Assembly: GCA_005217565.1 (NCBI GenBank)
Contig: SJCO01000025.1
Span: 3,059 to 50,712 of the forward strand
Length of the DNA stretch: 47,654 nt
Reading direction: 5' to 3'
Source of the DNA: Puteibacter caeruleilacunae
GTDB lineage: Bacteria; Bacteroidota; Bacteroidia; Bacteroidales; Prolixibacteraceae
Below the pieces are notes generated by a model. The model saw nothing but the letters and a program-made list of their open reading frames with translations. It made no database searches and was not told the DNA's origin. The translations under genes and the position numbers were made by a program. This document shows, piece by piece, positions 7,664 to 17,295 of the stretch. Within the stretch, counting starts at the first letter, position 1. Each line of letters starts with the position of its first letter.

Positions 7664-9586
7664 TTACCAACCTTGATTCTGGACTAAATTGGTGTTATTC
7701 ACGATATTACTTTCTGCAATCGGCCAGAAGTAATCTTTTTGAGTGAAAGTTTGACTAAATATCGTGCGAGGTTTATAGTACTCTTCTGCACCCTCTTCAT
7801 CTGTTTTCCAACCTTTTATTGATTGATTTAACTCTTCATGACCAATACGCCATCTTCTTAAGTCCCAAAAACGTTGACCTTCCATACACATTTCAATAGC
7901 TCTCTCACGACGAATAATCTCTCTCATCCCCTCTTTTGTTTTATATTTATTAGGTAATGAACTATAATTCGTCCAAGCATCCTGAACTGTTGGCAGGCTA
8001 GCTCTTTCACGCACTAAATTAATATACTCATATACATCATCTGTAGGAACACCACCATCAGGTAGCACCTCATTTGCAGCCTCACTATATAATAAATACA
8101 AATCTGCCAATCTCATCTCAGGCCATGGAAGATCATCAATCGTAGCACGATTATCAGTTCCATATGTGTTTTTATAATTCACATTTTTCTTGATGAAATA
8201 CCCTGTAAAGTTATTCTGACGATGATGAATCTCTCCTTGCTTACATTTGATATAGCGAGGATCCTTATCATCCATCTTATCAGAATGCCACCAACTAGAG
8301 CCGTCAAAAGCTAAATCTGCGTAAAAGCGAACCTCTCTATTAAAGTGCATATTAGGTTGTAAAGAACCAACCTTCATAAAATAGCGATGATCAACCTCAA
8401 CCTCCTTTTGATCATATCGGCCCAGGTAATCAAAATCTTTATCTTCTTCCATAGGAATTCCATTTTTCGTATAAAAGAGTTCTGCAACATTCAATGTTGG
8501 ATTTGCTCCAGCTTTCATAGAATTATGCTCAGAAGATTGATTGACCCATGTGGTAGGACACCTTTTCTGATGTTCTGTCATTCCATTTTTAATTGTAGTC
8601 CCCCATATTATTTCTTGATTCCATTTTGCTGTCATTGCTCCACGGATATTCATCTTTTGTTTGGTTGAATCACTTATCGCAACAGAAAAAACATCATTAA
8701 AATAGTATAAGCCTTTACCTTGGGAGTGCGCCAAATCAATAGCTTCTCTACAGGCAATCTTTGCTGTCTCCCATTTACTCATATCTTTTTGCTGAGGAAA
8801 AAGTTCTGTGCCATCTAAGTTTTTCAATGATAAACCTTCTCCGTTAAATAATGGAGATGCAGCAGTAACTAATACTCTGGCTTTTAATGCTCGGTTTGTT
8901 AATTGGGTTGCACGTCCGGCCTCTAAGCCTTCCAACTCAAGATATTCAGGCAGATCAATAAATGATTCTTCCAGCAACTCAACAACATAACTAAAGCCTT
9001 CTTCTAAAGGACTTCTTTCGAGTTTAACCTCATTCACTCCTGCAGAAACAGGTATATTTTCCTTGATCAATGGAACAGGTCCATACATCCTCAATAGATA
9101 GAAATAATAATATGCCTTTAGAAATTTAGCCTCAGCTATATACCGTTTATGCTCCTCCTCTGTCATATCTGGCACAGCGCTTATACGTTCAATCAGAACA
9201 TTGCAATGTCTGATTCCTTCCCATAAGTCTTTTCCTCCTTCACTACCATTCCAGAAATCAAAATAAACCTTTCCTCTACTTTGCTCTCCCTCAGCCAAGC
9301 GATTTCCGCGAACATTACCTAAACGATTTGAGGCAATAACCTCATTATCATGCACCCACACCTCATCGGCACCTAGCAAGGCTGGATTTGAAGACCATCC
9401 TGCACTATTAGGCAAATAGCGATAACAGGTACTCAAATACCCTTCAGCTGCATATGCATCAATAAAAGCATAATCAATTGTTCCTACACCATCTGGAACA
9501 ACATCCAAATAATCATTACATGCTACCATACCTAGCAATGCAAATGTCAATATGAATAGTTTTAATTTCTTTATCATGATTTTCAA
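7664..9586 (-). CDS. SusD/RagB-family glycan-binding lipoprotein (PUL 1)
   Basis: A 640-aa SusD-family outer-membrane lipoprotein (signal ending GMVAC, Cys23, then NDYLDVVPDG, the usual mature N-terminus). SusD proteins form the lid over the SusC transporter and capture glycan. Family blocks include the TPR-like helices with LWEGIRHCNVLIERI and AEAKFLKAYYYFYLLRMYGPVPL, and the C-terminal RRERAIEMCMEGQRFWDLRRW and FWPIAESNIVNNTNLVQNQGW. The start is 2 bases after the susC stop, so translation is probably coupled. The paralogue at 21915-23834 is one residue shorter and closely similar, with differences spread through regions that may contact ligand. Confidence 0.95.
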   Translation of the reverse strand: MKIMIKKLKLFILTFALLGMVACNDYLDVVPDGVGTIDYAFIDAYAAEGYLSTCYRYLPNSAGWSSNPALLGADEVWVHDNEVIASNRLGNVRGNRLAEGEQSRGKVYFDFWNGSEGGKDLWEGIRHCNVLIERISAVPDMTEEEHKRYIAEAKFLKAYYYFYLLRMYGPVPLIKENIPVSAGVNEVKLERSPLEEGFSYVVELLEESFIDLPEYLELEGLEAGRATQLTNRALKARVLVTAASPLFNGEGLSLKNLDGTELFPQQKDMSKWETAKIACREAIDLAHSQGKGLYYFNDVFSVAISDSTKQKMNIRGAMTAKWNQEIIWGTTIKNGMTEHQKRCPTTWVNQSSEHNSMKAGANPTLNVAELFYTKNGIPMEEDKDFDYLGRYDQKEVEVDHRYFMKVGSLQPNMHFNREVRFYADLAFDGSSWWHSDKMDDKDPRYIKCKQGEIHHRQNNFTGYFIKKNVNYKNTYGTDNRATIDDLPWPEMRLADLYLLYSEAANEVLPDGGVPTDDVYEYINLVRERASLPTVQDAWTNYSSLPNKYKTKEGMREIIRRERAIEMCMEGQRFWDLRRWRIGHEELNQSIKGWKTDEEGAEEYYKPRTIFSQTFTQKDYFWPIAESNIVNNTNLVQNQGW

Positions 9587-9588
9587 TT

Positions 9589-12500
9589 TTATAAACCGAT
9601 CTGAATACCAAGATTTATAACTCTTTGGTTAGGATAACCTAAGCCATTACTCGCATTCTCTGGATCCCATAATTTAAAATTTGACCAAGTGTGCAAATTT
9701 GATCCGCTACAATAAACACGAAGCTTTTGCAGTTTGTATTTTCTTAAAACAGTTCTTGGTAAGTTATATCCTATTTCCACATTCTTTAATCGAAGAAATG
9801 CCCCATCATGCATGAACCAGGTACTTCTTTGCCCATTGTTATCATTGTACTTGTAAGATAAACGAGGCCATAGTGCATAAGGATTTCTATTATTTTCACT
9901 CCAGTGATCATCGGCATAGGCCTTTAGAAGCGCTTGGTTAACGATAACATCATCCTTCGCATCGTTATCAATAAATGGTGATGTCTTCTCTACATCAATC
10001 CAGAAACTACTTAGTGCACTTCCTTGCAAGAAGAAAGAGATATCAAAATTCTTCCATCCTGCAGAAAGACCTCCACCATATACGATTTTTGGGTCTGTTG
10101 GATGTCCAATAGGTACTTTATCTAAAGAGGTCACATAACCATCCTTGTTTACATCCATATATTTGATATCGCCTGGCATATATTCGCCAAATGTCTGAAT
10201 AGGGCTATCCTCGATGTCCTCTTCATCAAAGAACAATCTTTCTGCGATATATCCGAATTGCTGGCTCAAATTCTGCCCAACTTTCGATTTCCATGGTGTT
10301 TTCGAGTAATCCGGTTCCTCTACAACCTTATATTCACTATCAGCATATGTGAAGTTGGCACGTCCTGAAAGCCATAAGCCATTATTAAAAGACTTATTAA
10401 AATCACATGAAATATCAACTCCCTGACCAATAGCCTCTCCAATATTTGCTTTTACATCAGCCTCTAATCCGAGAATAGCAGGAACATTGGCTCTGTTCAT
10501 CAGAATATTTTCTCTATACTCATGAAAGTACTCTGCCTGAATCTCTAAAGCATCCCAGATTCCTAACTCAAATCCCACATTCGTCTTATGGGCGATTTCC
10601 CAACTAACATCCTTATTCTCATATCTTTTTATTTCTACACCTTTCCTCTCATAATTAAGTTCTGTACCATATGTAAATCCATCTGCATCTAGTTTAACAT
10701 TTGATAAATAGTAAAACCTATCATCAGCACTTCCGATAGCATCGTTTCCTACAATACCGTACGTTCCTTTAAGCTTTAATTTATTTATCTTATTAGATCG
10801 CCACCAACCTTCATTAGAAATAATATACCCTGCACCAAACGAAGGGAAAAAACCAAATCGACTATCTTCACTAAAACGTTCACTTCCGTTATATCCAAAG
10901 TTAAACTCTGCAAAGTAGCGTGAATCATAATTATAAGTAAAACGCCCACTTACTCCAAGATTTCGATAAGGCAAAGATTTTTCCAAATTATCAGGACTAT
11001 CATTAGTTTCCTCTCTAATAGTACCAACAAGCAATCCGCTTACTCCATGTTTCTCATCATATGTGGCGCTATAATTAACTGCTGCTTCCCCATAAAATAC
11101 ATTCTTAATTGATTTTGCATCCTCTGAATAGTCAAGATAATCACGTCCGGAATCTTTATTCAACGGCAACAAAGTATACTTTCCCGTTTTCTTATCATAG
11201 CTATCAATGGAATAAAAGAATGGTTCATAAGATCGCTTGATCGTAAACGAGGAAGTACGGTTCATATTAAACATTGCTCTTGCACTCAAACCGTCTAAAA
11301 TAGCAGATAAGTCTTGTTTAATCTCAAATTGAGACAACAGTCTGGCAGTACTCTTATCTTTATATCCTTTAACCAATTCCGCATAAGGATTTATATAAAG
11401 GTCACTTCCTTCTTCTTCGCTATAGTTTCCAAAGAAAATCCGGTCCTTATATTTATTCGCCTCATCTGGCTCATAGAATGCTGGAAATAAAACAGGATTA
11501 GTCCTCATCACCATTTTATATACCTCGGCTCCCCCTTCCAAAGGTCCTTTGTAATCATCTATTCCTGCCTGAAAACGAATAATCGCCTCGGTAGTTTTAG
11601 TTAGATTTACATTAATATTTGACCTTAGCAGGTATTTCTTAAAATCAATATTATTGTTAAAATTGCTTTCTGATGGGACTTTTAAAATTCCATTATCTTG
11701 TGAAACACTTGCACCTAAATAATATCGGGCAATTTTCCCACCTCCACTGACATTGAAATTAAAACGCTTATTTACTGTATGATCCTTAAACAACATGCCT
11801 TGCCAATCCACATTGGGATATAAAACAGGATGATTTCCAGCAATCGTATTTTCAACCTTATCCGTTGTATATGGTTGAAATGCAAAAGGACTACGGGTTA
11901 CAACTGACTCATTGTGAAGTTTCATATATGTAATCGGGTCAGCTAGTTCCACATCCTGGGTAGGCGTTGACCATGAATTCTCAAAGCGTACAGAAACTCT
12001 AGCCTTTCCCTCTTTTCCTTCTTTAGTTGTCACCAAAATTACACCATTAGCACCACGAGCACCATACAACGCGGTAGCAGTAGCATCTTTCATAATAGAG
12101 AAACTAGCAATATCATCAGTCTGCAAACGAGCCAAGTCAGTTGTAGTTAATTCCACTCCATCAATCAAAATGAGAGGATCCTTCTTGTAACCGAACGTTG
12201 TAACACCTCTAATAAAGAACTCCGCATTATCTTGCCCTGGTTCTCCGCTTCGTTGGTAAGAAATTACACCGGCAATTCTACCTGCCATTGCTGTTGTTAG
12301 GTTGCTTGAAGGGACTTTTAGTTCGCTGACATCAACAGTTGAAATAGATGCCAGTACACTCTCTTTTTTCTGCTTTGAAAATGCCACCACTGTAACATCA
12401 TCCAATTCTTCCGTCTTTGGTTTCAACGTAACATTTAACTTGGTTTTATTATCAACATCAATGATCTGTGATTCCATTCCGATAAATGAGAACACCAGCT

Positions 12501-12819
12501 TATCGCTGGCCTTTATACCTGTAATCTCATATTTCCCATCAATATCAGTGATAACACCTTTTGTGGCCCCATGAACAGTAATGGTAACTCCTGGAAGAGC
12601 CAATCCCTCTTCATCTATGACCTTACCGGTTACTTTTTTCCCGTCCTGCAACATCATATCTTCACTTACATCCTCTGCAATGAAATTTGTCCGATGCATA
12701 TCAGTCTTTGCGTTTGCGCCCACGGTCATAAAGACAACAAACATTATAATTAGGCTACATTTAGCATACAACCATGACTTCCATTCCATCAATGGAAGCC
12801 TCAATAATTTTTTCTTCAT
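9589..12819 (-). CDS. SusC/RagA TonB-dependent outer-membrane transporter (PUL 1)
   Basis: A 1076-aa SusC-type receptor that imports oligosaccharides through the outer membrane using TonB energy. An N-terminal signal with a long cytoplasmic lead (hydrophobic core about 22-37) precedes a carboxypeptidase-regulatory-like domain (about 61-140, KKVTGKVIDEEGLALPGVTITV). Then come a plug (about 150-265, with IRGV, PLILIDGVE and the SIMKDATATALYGARGANGVILVTTKEGK signature) and a large beta-barrel ending in RVINLGIQIGL with the terminal aromatic/hydrophobic pattern slightly modified. It is the first gene of the operon, divergent from the sensor-regulator at 13127. The PUL 2 copy shares most of the sequence at protein level but differs at many third codon positions. 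Confidence 0.96.
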   Translation of the reverse strand: MKKKLLRLPLMEWKSWLYAKCSLIIMFVVFMTVGANAKTDMHRTNFIAEDVSEDMMLQDGKKVTGKVIDEEGLALPGVTITVHGATKGVITDIDGKYEITGIKASDKLVFSFIGMESQIIDVDNKTKLNVTLKPKTEELDDVTVVAFSKQKKESVLASISTVDVSELKVPSSNLTTAMAGRIAGVISYQRSGEPGQDNAEFFIRGVTTFGYKKDPLILIDGVELTTTDLARLQTDDIASFSIMKDATATALYGARGANGVILVTTKEGKEGKARVSVRFENSWSTPTQDVELADPITYMKLHNESVVTRSPFAFQPYTTDKVENTIAGNHPVLYPNVDWQGMLFKDHTVNKRFNFNVSGGGKIARYYLGASVSQDNGILKVPSESNFNNNIDFKKYLLRSNINVNLTKTTEAIIRFQAGIDDYKGPLEGGAEVYKMVMRTNPVLFPAFYEPDEANKYKDRIFFGNYSEEEGSDLYINPYAELVKGYKDKSTARLLSQFEIKQDLSAILDGLSARAMFNMNRTSSFTIKRSYEPFFYSIDSYDKKTGKYTLLPLNKDSGRDYLDYSEDAKSIKNVFYGEAAVNYSATYDEKHGVSGLLVGTIREETNDSPDNLEKSLPYRNLGVSGRFTYNYDSRYFAEFNFGYNGSERFSEDSRFGFFPSFGAGYIISNEGWWRSNKINKLKLKGTYGIVGNDAIGSADDRFYYLSNVKLDADGFTYGTELNYERKGVEIKRYENKDVSWEIAHKTNVGFELGIWDALEIQAEYFHEYRENILMNRANVPAILGLEADVKANIGEAIGQGVDISCDFNKSFNNGLWLSGRANFTYADSEYKVVEEPDYSKTPWKSKVGQNLSQQFGYIAERLFFDEEDIEDSPIQTFGEYMPGDIKYMDVNKDGYVTSLDKVPIGHPTDPKIVYGGGLSAGWKNFDISFFLQGSALSSFWIDVEKTSPFIDNDAKDDVIVNQALLKAYADDHWSENNRNPYALWPRLSYKYNDNNGQRSTWFMHDGAFLRLKNVEIGYNLPRTVLRKYKLQKLRVYCSGSNLHTWSNFKLWDPENASNGLGYPNQRVINLGIQIGL

Positions 12820-13037
12820 AAATTTTTCTTTTCGTTTTTAGTTTTGACACAATGATTTAAAATCATTTTTCTGTAGTTCGCTAGAGTTTCTGTTTTTTCT
12901 TACATAGGCTATTGTATTATGGGTTATAATAATTCTCTTCATCTCAATTTGAGTGGTTTAAAACTACCCATATCAATCAGCTCATTTTTTAGATATTGTT
13001 GTAAAAATCTTAGATATTGGTGCATTACGTCCATTGT
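12820..13037 (-). promoter_or_regulatory. Upstream leader region of susC1 in the divergent gap
   Basis: Half of the 307-bp gap between susC1 and the regulator. An A-rich leader immediately before the susC ATG (on the - strand AAAAGAAAAATTT) is nearly identical to that of susC2, as is the element GTTTTGACA (12841-12849) and TACATAGGC (12901-12909). These are the only well conserved blocks here and probably belong to the susC 5' untranslated region and promoter. A -7-like element, TACAATAG on the - strand (12909-12916), matches the TAnnTTTG consensus poorly. Confidence 0.5.
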
Positions 13038-13117
13038 GTTGCATGCATGCAACAATGCTTACAGCTTATATCACAATCGTTTACTACATTTGAATCCAAA
13101 GTGACTAACTGAATAAA
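13038..13117 (+). promoter_or_regulatory. Promoter/operator module of regulator 1
   Basis: Three elements occur at fixed spacing, the same as in the PUL 2 copy at 27331-27410. They are a perfect 16-bp palindrome GTTGCATGCATGCAAC (13038-13053), then after 31 bases a perfect Bacteroidota -7 element TACATTTG (13085-13092), then after 10 bases GACTAACTGAATAAA (13103-13117) in the presumed 5' leader. An AATCG block at 13075-13079 also keeps its place. No clear -33 TTG was found, consistent with a promoter helped by an activator. The regulator ATG is at 13127. Confidence 0.7.
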
Positions 13118-13126
13118 CCACAAACA

Positions 13127-16100
13127 ATGCACACACTCAAATCAGATATTTCATACAAGAAATTCCTCAATGCCATTCTAACTGCATTAATTATTTCTAT
13201 TGGTTTTTCATCAAGTGCCAGCATTAACTTAAGAAGGATTACTCCCGCTGGAGGTTTATCTTTTAACGAGATTCACGATATAACAAAAGACAATTATGGG
13301 TATCTATGGATAGCTTCCTCTGAAGGATTATTTCAATATAATTCCAAACGATTTATAAATTACAGACATACTGTTACAGATTCGTTATCACTAATAGATG
13401 ATAGAATTCAAAAACTTCACGTAGCTAAAGACAGTTCTCTTTATATTGGAACTCATTCAGGACTGTGCATACACAACTACAAAAAGAACAATTTTCATAA
13501 AATCCCATTATTTGATGCTCACAAACAGCGATTACATTCTCCCAACATACATGATATAGCGGAGGATTCATCTGGCAAAATATGGATTATTGCTGATGGG
13601 AAAATATTCTGTTCTAAAGCTTCCTATTTTTATGAAGTTGATCTTAACATACCAAATTTGACAACAATCCATTTTGGAAATATCGATAAGAGTATTGGAT
13701 GGCTTGGTGATAACCGAGGAAATATATTTAAATTTAATCCCTTCAAAAAAAAAGGCACCAGATTCTACTCAGGTAAAAAAAGGCGGATTATTTCAATCTA
13801 TTCGACATCAGAAAGAATAATTATCGGTTATCTCTTCGGCGGTGCAACTTCTGTCTCATTAGCCAATAATAGTTCATATCAATACCGCTTCGAAACAAAT
13901 AGTTGGAAATTAAGTAATGAAAATGTACGTGATATTTTAGCGGATAAATTCAATAATATTTGGTTTGCTACCAGTAAAGGTATTTTTATTGATCAACATG
14001 GTCAACTTCTTAATTATACTCCCAACACGCACAAAGATATGCCGCACAGGTCAATTTGGTGTCTCTATAAGGATAGTGCTGATGGTATTTGGCTGGGAAC
14101 TTGGAGTAGTGGCGTTGCTTATTCACACCCAAATGATAATACATATTACACTTTTCATCATGATCAATCTAATAATTCTCTTTCGAGCAATATGGTGTCT
14201 TCATTTGTGCAAACAATGGGTAGAGATATTCTTGTAGGCAGTGATGCTGGAGGACTAGATGTATTTAACACTTCAACTCACACATTTAAAAACATCAAGC
14301 TAAAAGTAGAGAAGCAATATGAAACAACAGTTAAGTCCCTCGTGGAAGATAAAGTAGGAAACATCTTTGTTGGAACTACTAAAGCCGCATTTCTATGTCC
14401 TCAAAATACATATAATTACAAACCGATCCAATTACATACCAACAGATCGATGTGTTTACCCGGGATAAATGTTCACTCACTATGCGCTGTTGATTCTGGA
14501 ACGTATGTCGGATTTAGGAATCATACAACATATTTTTACAATACTAAATCAAAAACAATTCATCCATGGAATCGATCATTCCCACATATCTCCATCAATT
14601 CATCAGATATCTCACATATTCTATCGACGAAGAACACACTCTATTTTGCAACTTTAGACCAAGGGCTATACATTTTCTCAAATGACACACTCCCTAAACT
14701 TGTCCATTACAACGCAAAAAATAGTAACATATCATCAAATAGTATATACTTTCTTTACCAATCATCGAACAATGAAATCTGGCTAGGAACAAAATCTCAT
14801 GGAATATCCATATACGACCCTCAAACAAATACATTCAGAGAAGAAGATCTAGACGGTGCTATTAAGGGATTAGATGTTTATGGAATTATTCAAGACAATC
14901 ATAACCGTTATTGGATAACCACAAACAATGGAATTTATTCATTCGATCAAAACAAGGAAGAAATAAGACACTTAACCAAGGAAGACGGTATCCAAGGAAA
15001 TTTATTCACTCCGAAAGCAATACTCAAGGATCATAAAGGGAATTTATATTTCGGTGGCACGAATGGCTTTACGGTGATTGATCCCAAAAAACTAAAAACG
15101 AATAATGTTAAGCCCAATGTTCTTATCCACAATATTGTTGTGAACCACAACACTAATATTAACTACTTTAGTTTAGATAGAATCGATTCCATTGCACACC
15201 TTAAACTTAACGCCAATGAAACTGACATTAGGTTTGATTTCTCTGCCGATAATTATTTGCTCCCGGAGAAGAATCAATTTAAATATCGATTAAAAGGTCA
15301 TTCTGAACAATGGGTGGATTGCACTAAGGAGTCTAGCGCTATTTTTACCAACCTTTCTGATGGAGAGTACACCTTTGAAGTAAAGGCTTGTAATAATGAT
15401 CAAGTATGGAATGATAAGCCTTTAAAGATAAGAATTACCATTGCAACACCTCTTTGGCGTTCAACATGGGCCTTACTAGCTTACTTTATCTTTATTACAG
15501 CTATTCTTTATGCCATTGCACATTTTTTCAAAGAACGACACAAGCTTAAGCAGCAAGTGGAGCGAGAAAGAATGGAGAAAGAAAATCAAAAAGAACTCAG
15601 CGAGATGAAACTCCGCTTATTTACCAATATTTCTCACGAGTTAAGAACACCATTAACATTAATATCAGGTCCTTTACAAATACTTAATAACTTCAATCAC
15701 ATCCCAGTAAAAGTGCAGTCATACATTGATGTGATGAATAGAAATACCAACAGACTACTTGCCCTCGTAAATCAGATTTTAGAGCTACGCAAACTGGAAT
15801 CAGGTAAAAGTGAATTAAAAGTCTCCTCATTTAATCTTTTTGAATTTATTGAAGAACGTTATCTTAGCTTCATTCAACTTGCAATGCAAAAGGGCATCAA
15901 CTATCAGTTCCAATTCAATCTTCTTGAGCCTGAAATTATAGAAGCTGATAAGGATAAGCTAGATAAAATTATTGTGAACCTTTTAGCCAATGCATTTAAG
16001 TATACTCCTGCCAACGGCTCAATTATTTTAACTATTGATGTCGCTGTTGCTTGTGCCCCTACGGATCATGAAAATGAGATTTCATTTGGTACTCCCCAAA

Positions 16101-17200
16101 TAGCTGATGCTATATCAATCCTAATCACAGATACTGGGAAAGGTATTAGCAAACTAAATCTGCCAACAATATTTAATCGCTTTGAACAAGGAGAAAATGC
16201 GGCATCAGGTACTGGCATTGGTCTTGAATTGTGCAAAGAATATACGCTTCTGCATAACGGGAATATCACTGCGGCAAGTACCCTACAAAAAGGCAGTTGC
16301 TTTAGCCTTCAGCTACCATTAAGGCAAGAAAACTATAGCTCAGACCAATCAGAAATAATTATTCCAGATGGCAATATCGATTTAGATCGCGTTACAGCAT
16401 TGACAAAGGAAACCAAAGCCGATACAACAATTTTGATAGTTGAAGATAATCTCGACTTACAAGCATTTATCATTGACATACTCTCCTCACATTACCAAAC
16501 ATTACAGGCAAGCAATGGACATGAAGCGCTCAAGATTGTCTCTTCTCAGTCTATTGATCTTGTTTTATCTGATGTGATGATGCCCGAAATGGATGGTATG
16601 GAATTATGCAATAAGATTAAATCAAATGTCGTTACCTCACATATTCCTGTTATTCTATTAACAGCTTTAAACAACACAAAGAATCAATTACAGGGATTTA
16701 CATATGGTGCTGATGCTTACCTGACCAAACCATTTGATCCTCAGATTCTGTTAGGAAGAATTGAAAACCTATTACTGCAACGTCAACGTCTGCAAGCATA
16801 TTTCAACCAAGGAGATCAACCATCCAATTCTACACCTCTAAATGATATTGACAATCAATTTATAACTAAAGTTCAGAGACTCATCCAAGAACATCTCTCT
16901 GACGAACACCTTTCAACAGAAGACTTAGCTTATGAGGCAGGACTAAGTAGAAGTCAGCTTCATCGCAAAATAAAAAGTCTTACCGGTCAGTCTACGTCCG
17001 AATTTATGCGCATTGTGAAGTTAAATATAGCAACAGATTTACTAACTAAAACAGATTTAAATATTACAGAAATAGCATTTAAGAGTGGATTCACCTCTCA
17101 TGCCTATTTCTCTAAAAGTTTTAAAGACCATTTTAAGATGTCACCAAAGCTTTATAAGGAGAAATATACACCCAATAAACCCATAAACGATATTCCATAA
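13127..17200 (+). CDS. Hybrid two-component system sensor/regulator (HTCS), PUL 1
   Basis: A 1357-aa one-protein signalling system. An N-terminal signal/anchor (about 12-31) leads to a periplasmic sensor made of two beta-propellers of Reg_prop repeats (for example YGYLWIASSEGLF, NEIWLGTKSHGI, NRYWITTNNGIY) up to about 690, then a Y_Y_Y domain (about 705-770). A membrane helix (about 780-801) precedes the histidine kinase (phospho-acceptor H837 in SHELRTPL; ATP lid about 985-1050 with TDTGKGIS). A receiver domain (phospho-Asp D1149 in LVLSDVMMPEMDG) and an AraC-type double HTH (about 1245-1350) complete it. HTCS proteins bind a periplasmic glycan fragment and activate the adjacent sus operon, here the divergent PUL 1. 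The paralogue is at 27422. The kinase-receiver half is much closer to it in DNA than the sensor half. Confidence 0.95.
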   Translation: MHTLKSDISYKKFLNAILTALIISIGFSSSASINLRRITPAGGLSFNEIHDITKDNYGYLWIASSEGLFQYNSKRFINYRHTVTDSLSLIDDRIQKLHVAKDSSLYIGTHSGLCIHNYKKNNFHKIPLFDAHKQRLHSPNIHDIAEDSSGKIWIIADGKIFCSKASYFYEVDLNIPNLTTIHFGNIDKSIGWLGDNRGNIFKFNPFKKKGTRFYSGKKRRIISIYSTSERIIIGYLFGGATSVSLANNSSYQYRFETNSWKLSNENVRDILADKFNNIWFATSKGIFIDQHGQLLNYTPNTHKDMPHRSIWCLYKDSADGIWLGTWSSGVAYSHPNDNTYYTFHHDQSNNSLSSNMVSSFVQTMGRDILVGSDAGGLDVFNTSTHTFKNIKLKVEKQYETTVKSLVEDKVGNIFVGTTKAAFLCPQNTYNYKPIQLHTNRSMCLPGINVHSLCAVDSGTYVGFRNHTTYFYNTKSKTIHPWNRSFPHISINSSDISHILSTKNTLYFATLDQGLYIFSNDTLPKLVHYNAKNSNISSNSIYFLYQSSNNEIWLGTKSHGISIYDPQTNTFREEDLDGAIKGLDVYGIIQDNHNRYWITTNNGIYSFDQNKEEIRHLTKEDGIQGNLFTPKAILKDHKGNLYFGGTNGFTVIDPKKLKTNNVKPNVLIHNIVVNHNTNINYFSLDRIDSIAHLKLNANETDIRFDFSADNYLLPEKNQFKYRLKGHSEQWVDCTKESSAIFTNLSDGEYTFEVKACNNDQVWNDKPLKIRITIATPLWRSTWALLAYFIFITAILYAIAHFFKERHKLKQQVERERMEKENQKELSEMKLRLFTNISHELRTPLTLISGPLQILNNFNHIPVKVQSYIDVMNRNTNRLLALVNQILELRKLESGKSELKVSSFNLFEFIEERYLSFIQLAMQKGINYQFQFNLLEPEIIEADKDKLDKIIVNLLANAFKYTPANGSIILTIDVAVACAPTDHENEISFGTPQIADAISILITDTGKGISKLNLPTIFNRFEQGENAASGTGIGLELCKEYTLLHNGNITAASTLQKGSCFSLQLPLRQENYSSDQSEIIIPDGNIDLDRVTALTKETKADTTILIVEDNLDLQAFIIDILSSHYQTLQASNGHEALKIVSSQSIDLVLSDVMMPEMDGMELCNKIKSNVVTSHIPVILLTALNNTKNQLQGFTYGADAYLTKPFDPQILLGRIENLLLQRQRLQAYFNQGDQPSNSTPLNDIDNQFITKVQRLIQEHLSDEHLSTEDLAYEAGLSRSQLHRKIKSLTGQSTSEFMRIVKLNIATDLLTKTDLNITEIAFKSGFTSHAYFSKSFKDHFKMSPKLYKEKYTPNKPINDIP

Positions 17201-17253
17201 TCTGACTAATGAAAATCGTTATTTTGACCAAATGTCATGCATTGTCTACTGAA

Positions 17254-17282
17254 ATCCACCCTAATAAAAGGTTAGGGTGGAT
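17254..17282 (-). terminator. Terminator between regulator 1 and the PUL 2 operon end
   Basis: A perfect 11-bp stem (17254-17264 with 17272-17282) with a 7-base loop, in the 95-bp gap between two convergent genes. On the - strand the stem is followed by TTTC. It can serve the PUL 2 operon and possibly the + strand regulator. Its stem shares ATCCACCCT/AGGGTGGAT with the hairpin at 1669-1697 that ends the PUL 1 operon. Confidence 0.7.
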
Positions 17283-17295
17283 AACTTGGCAATAG

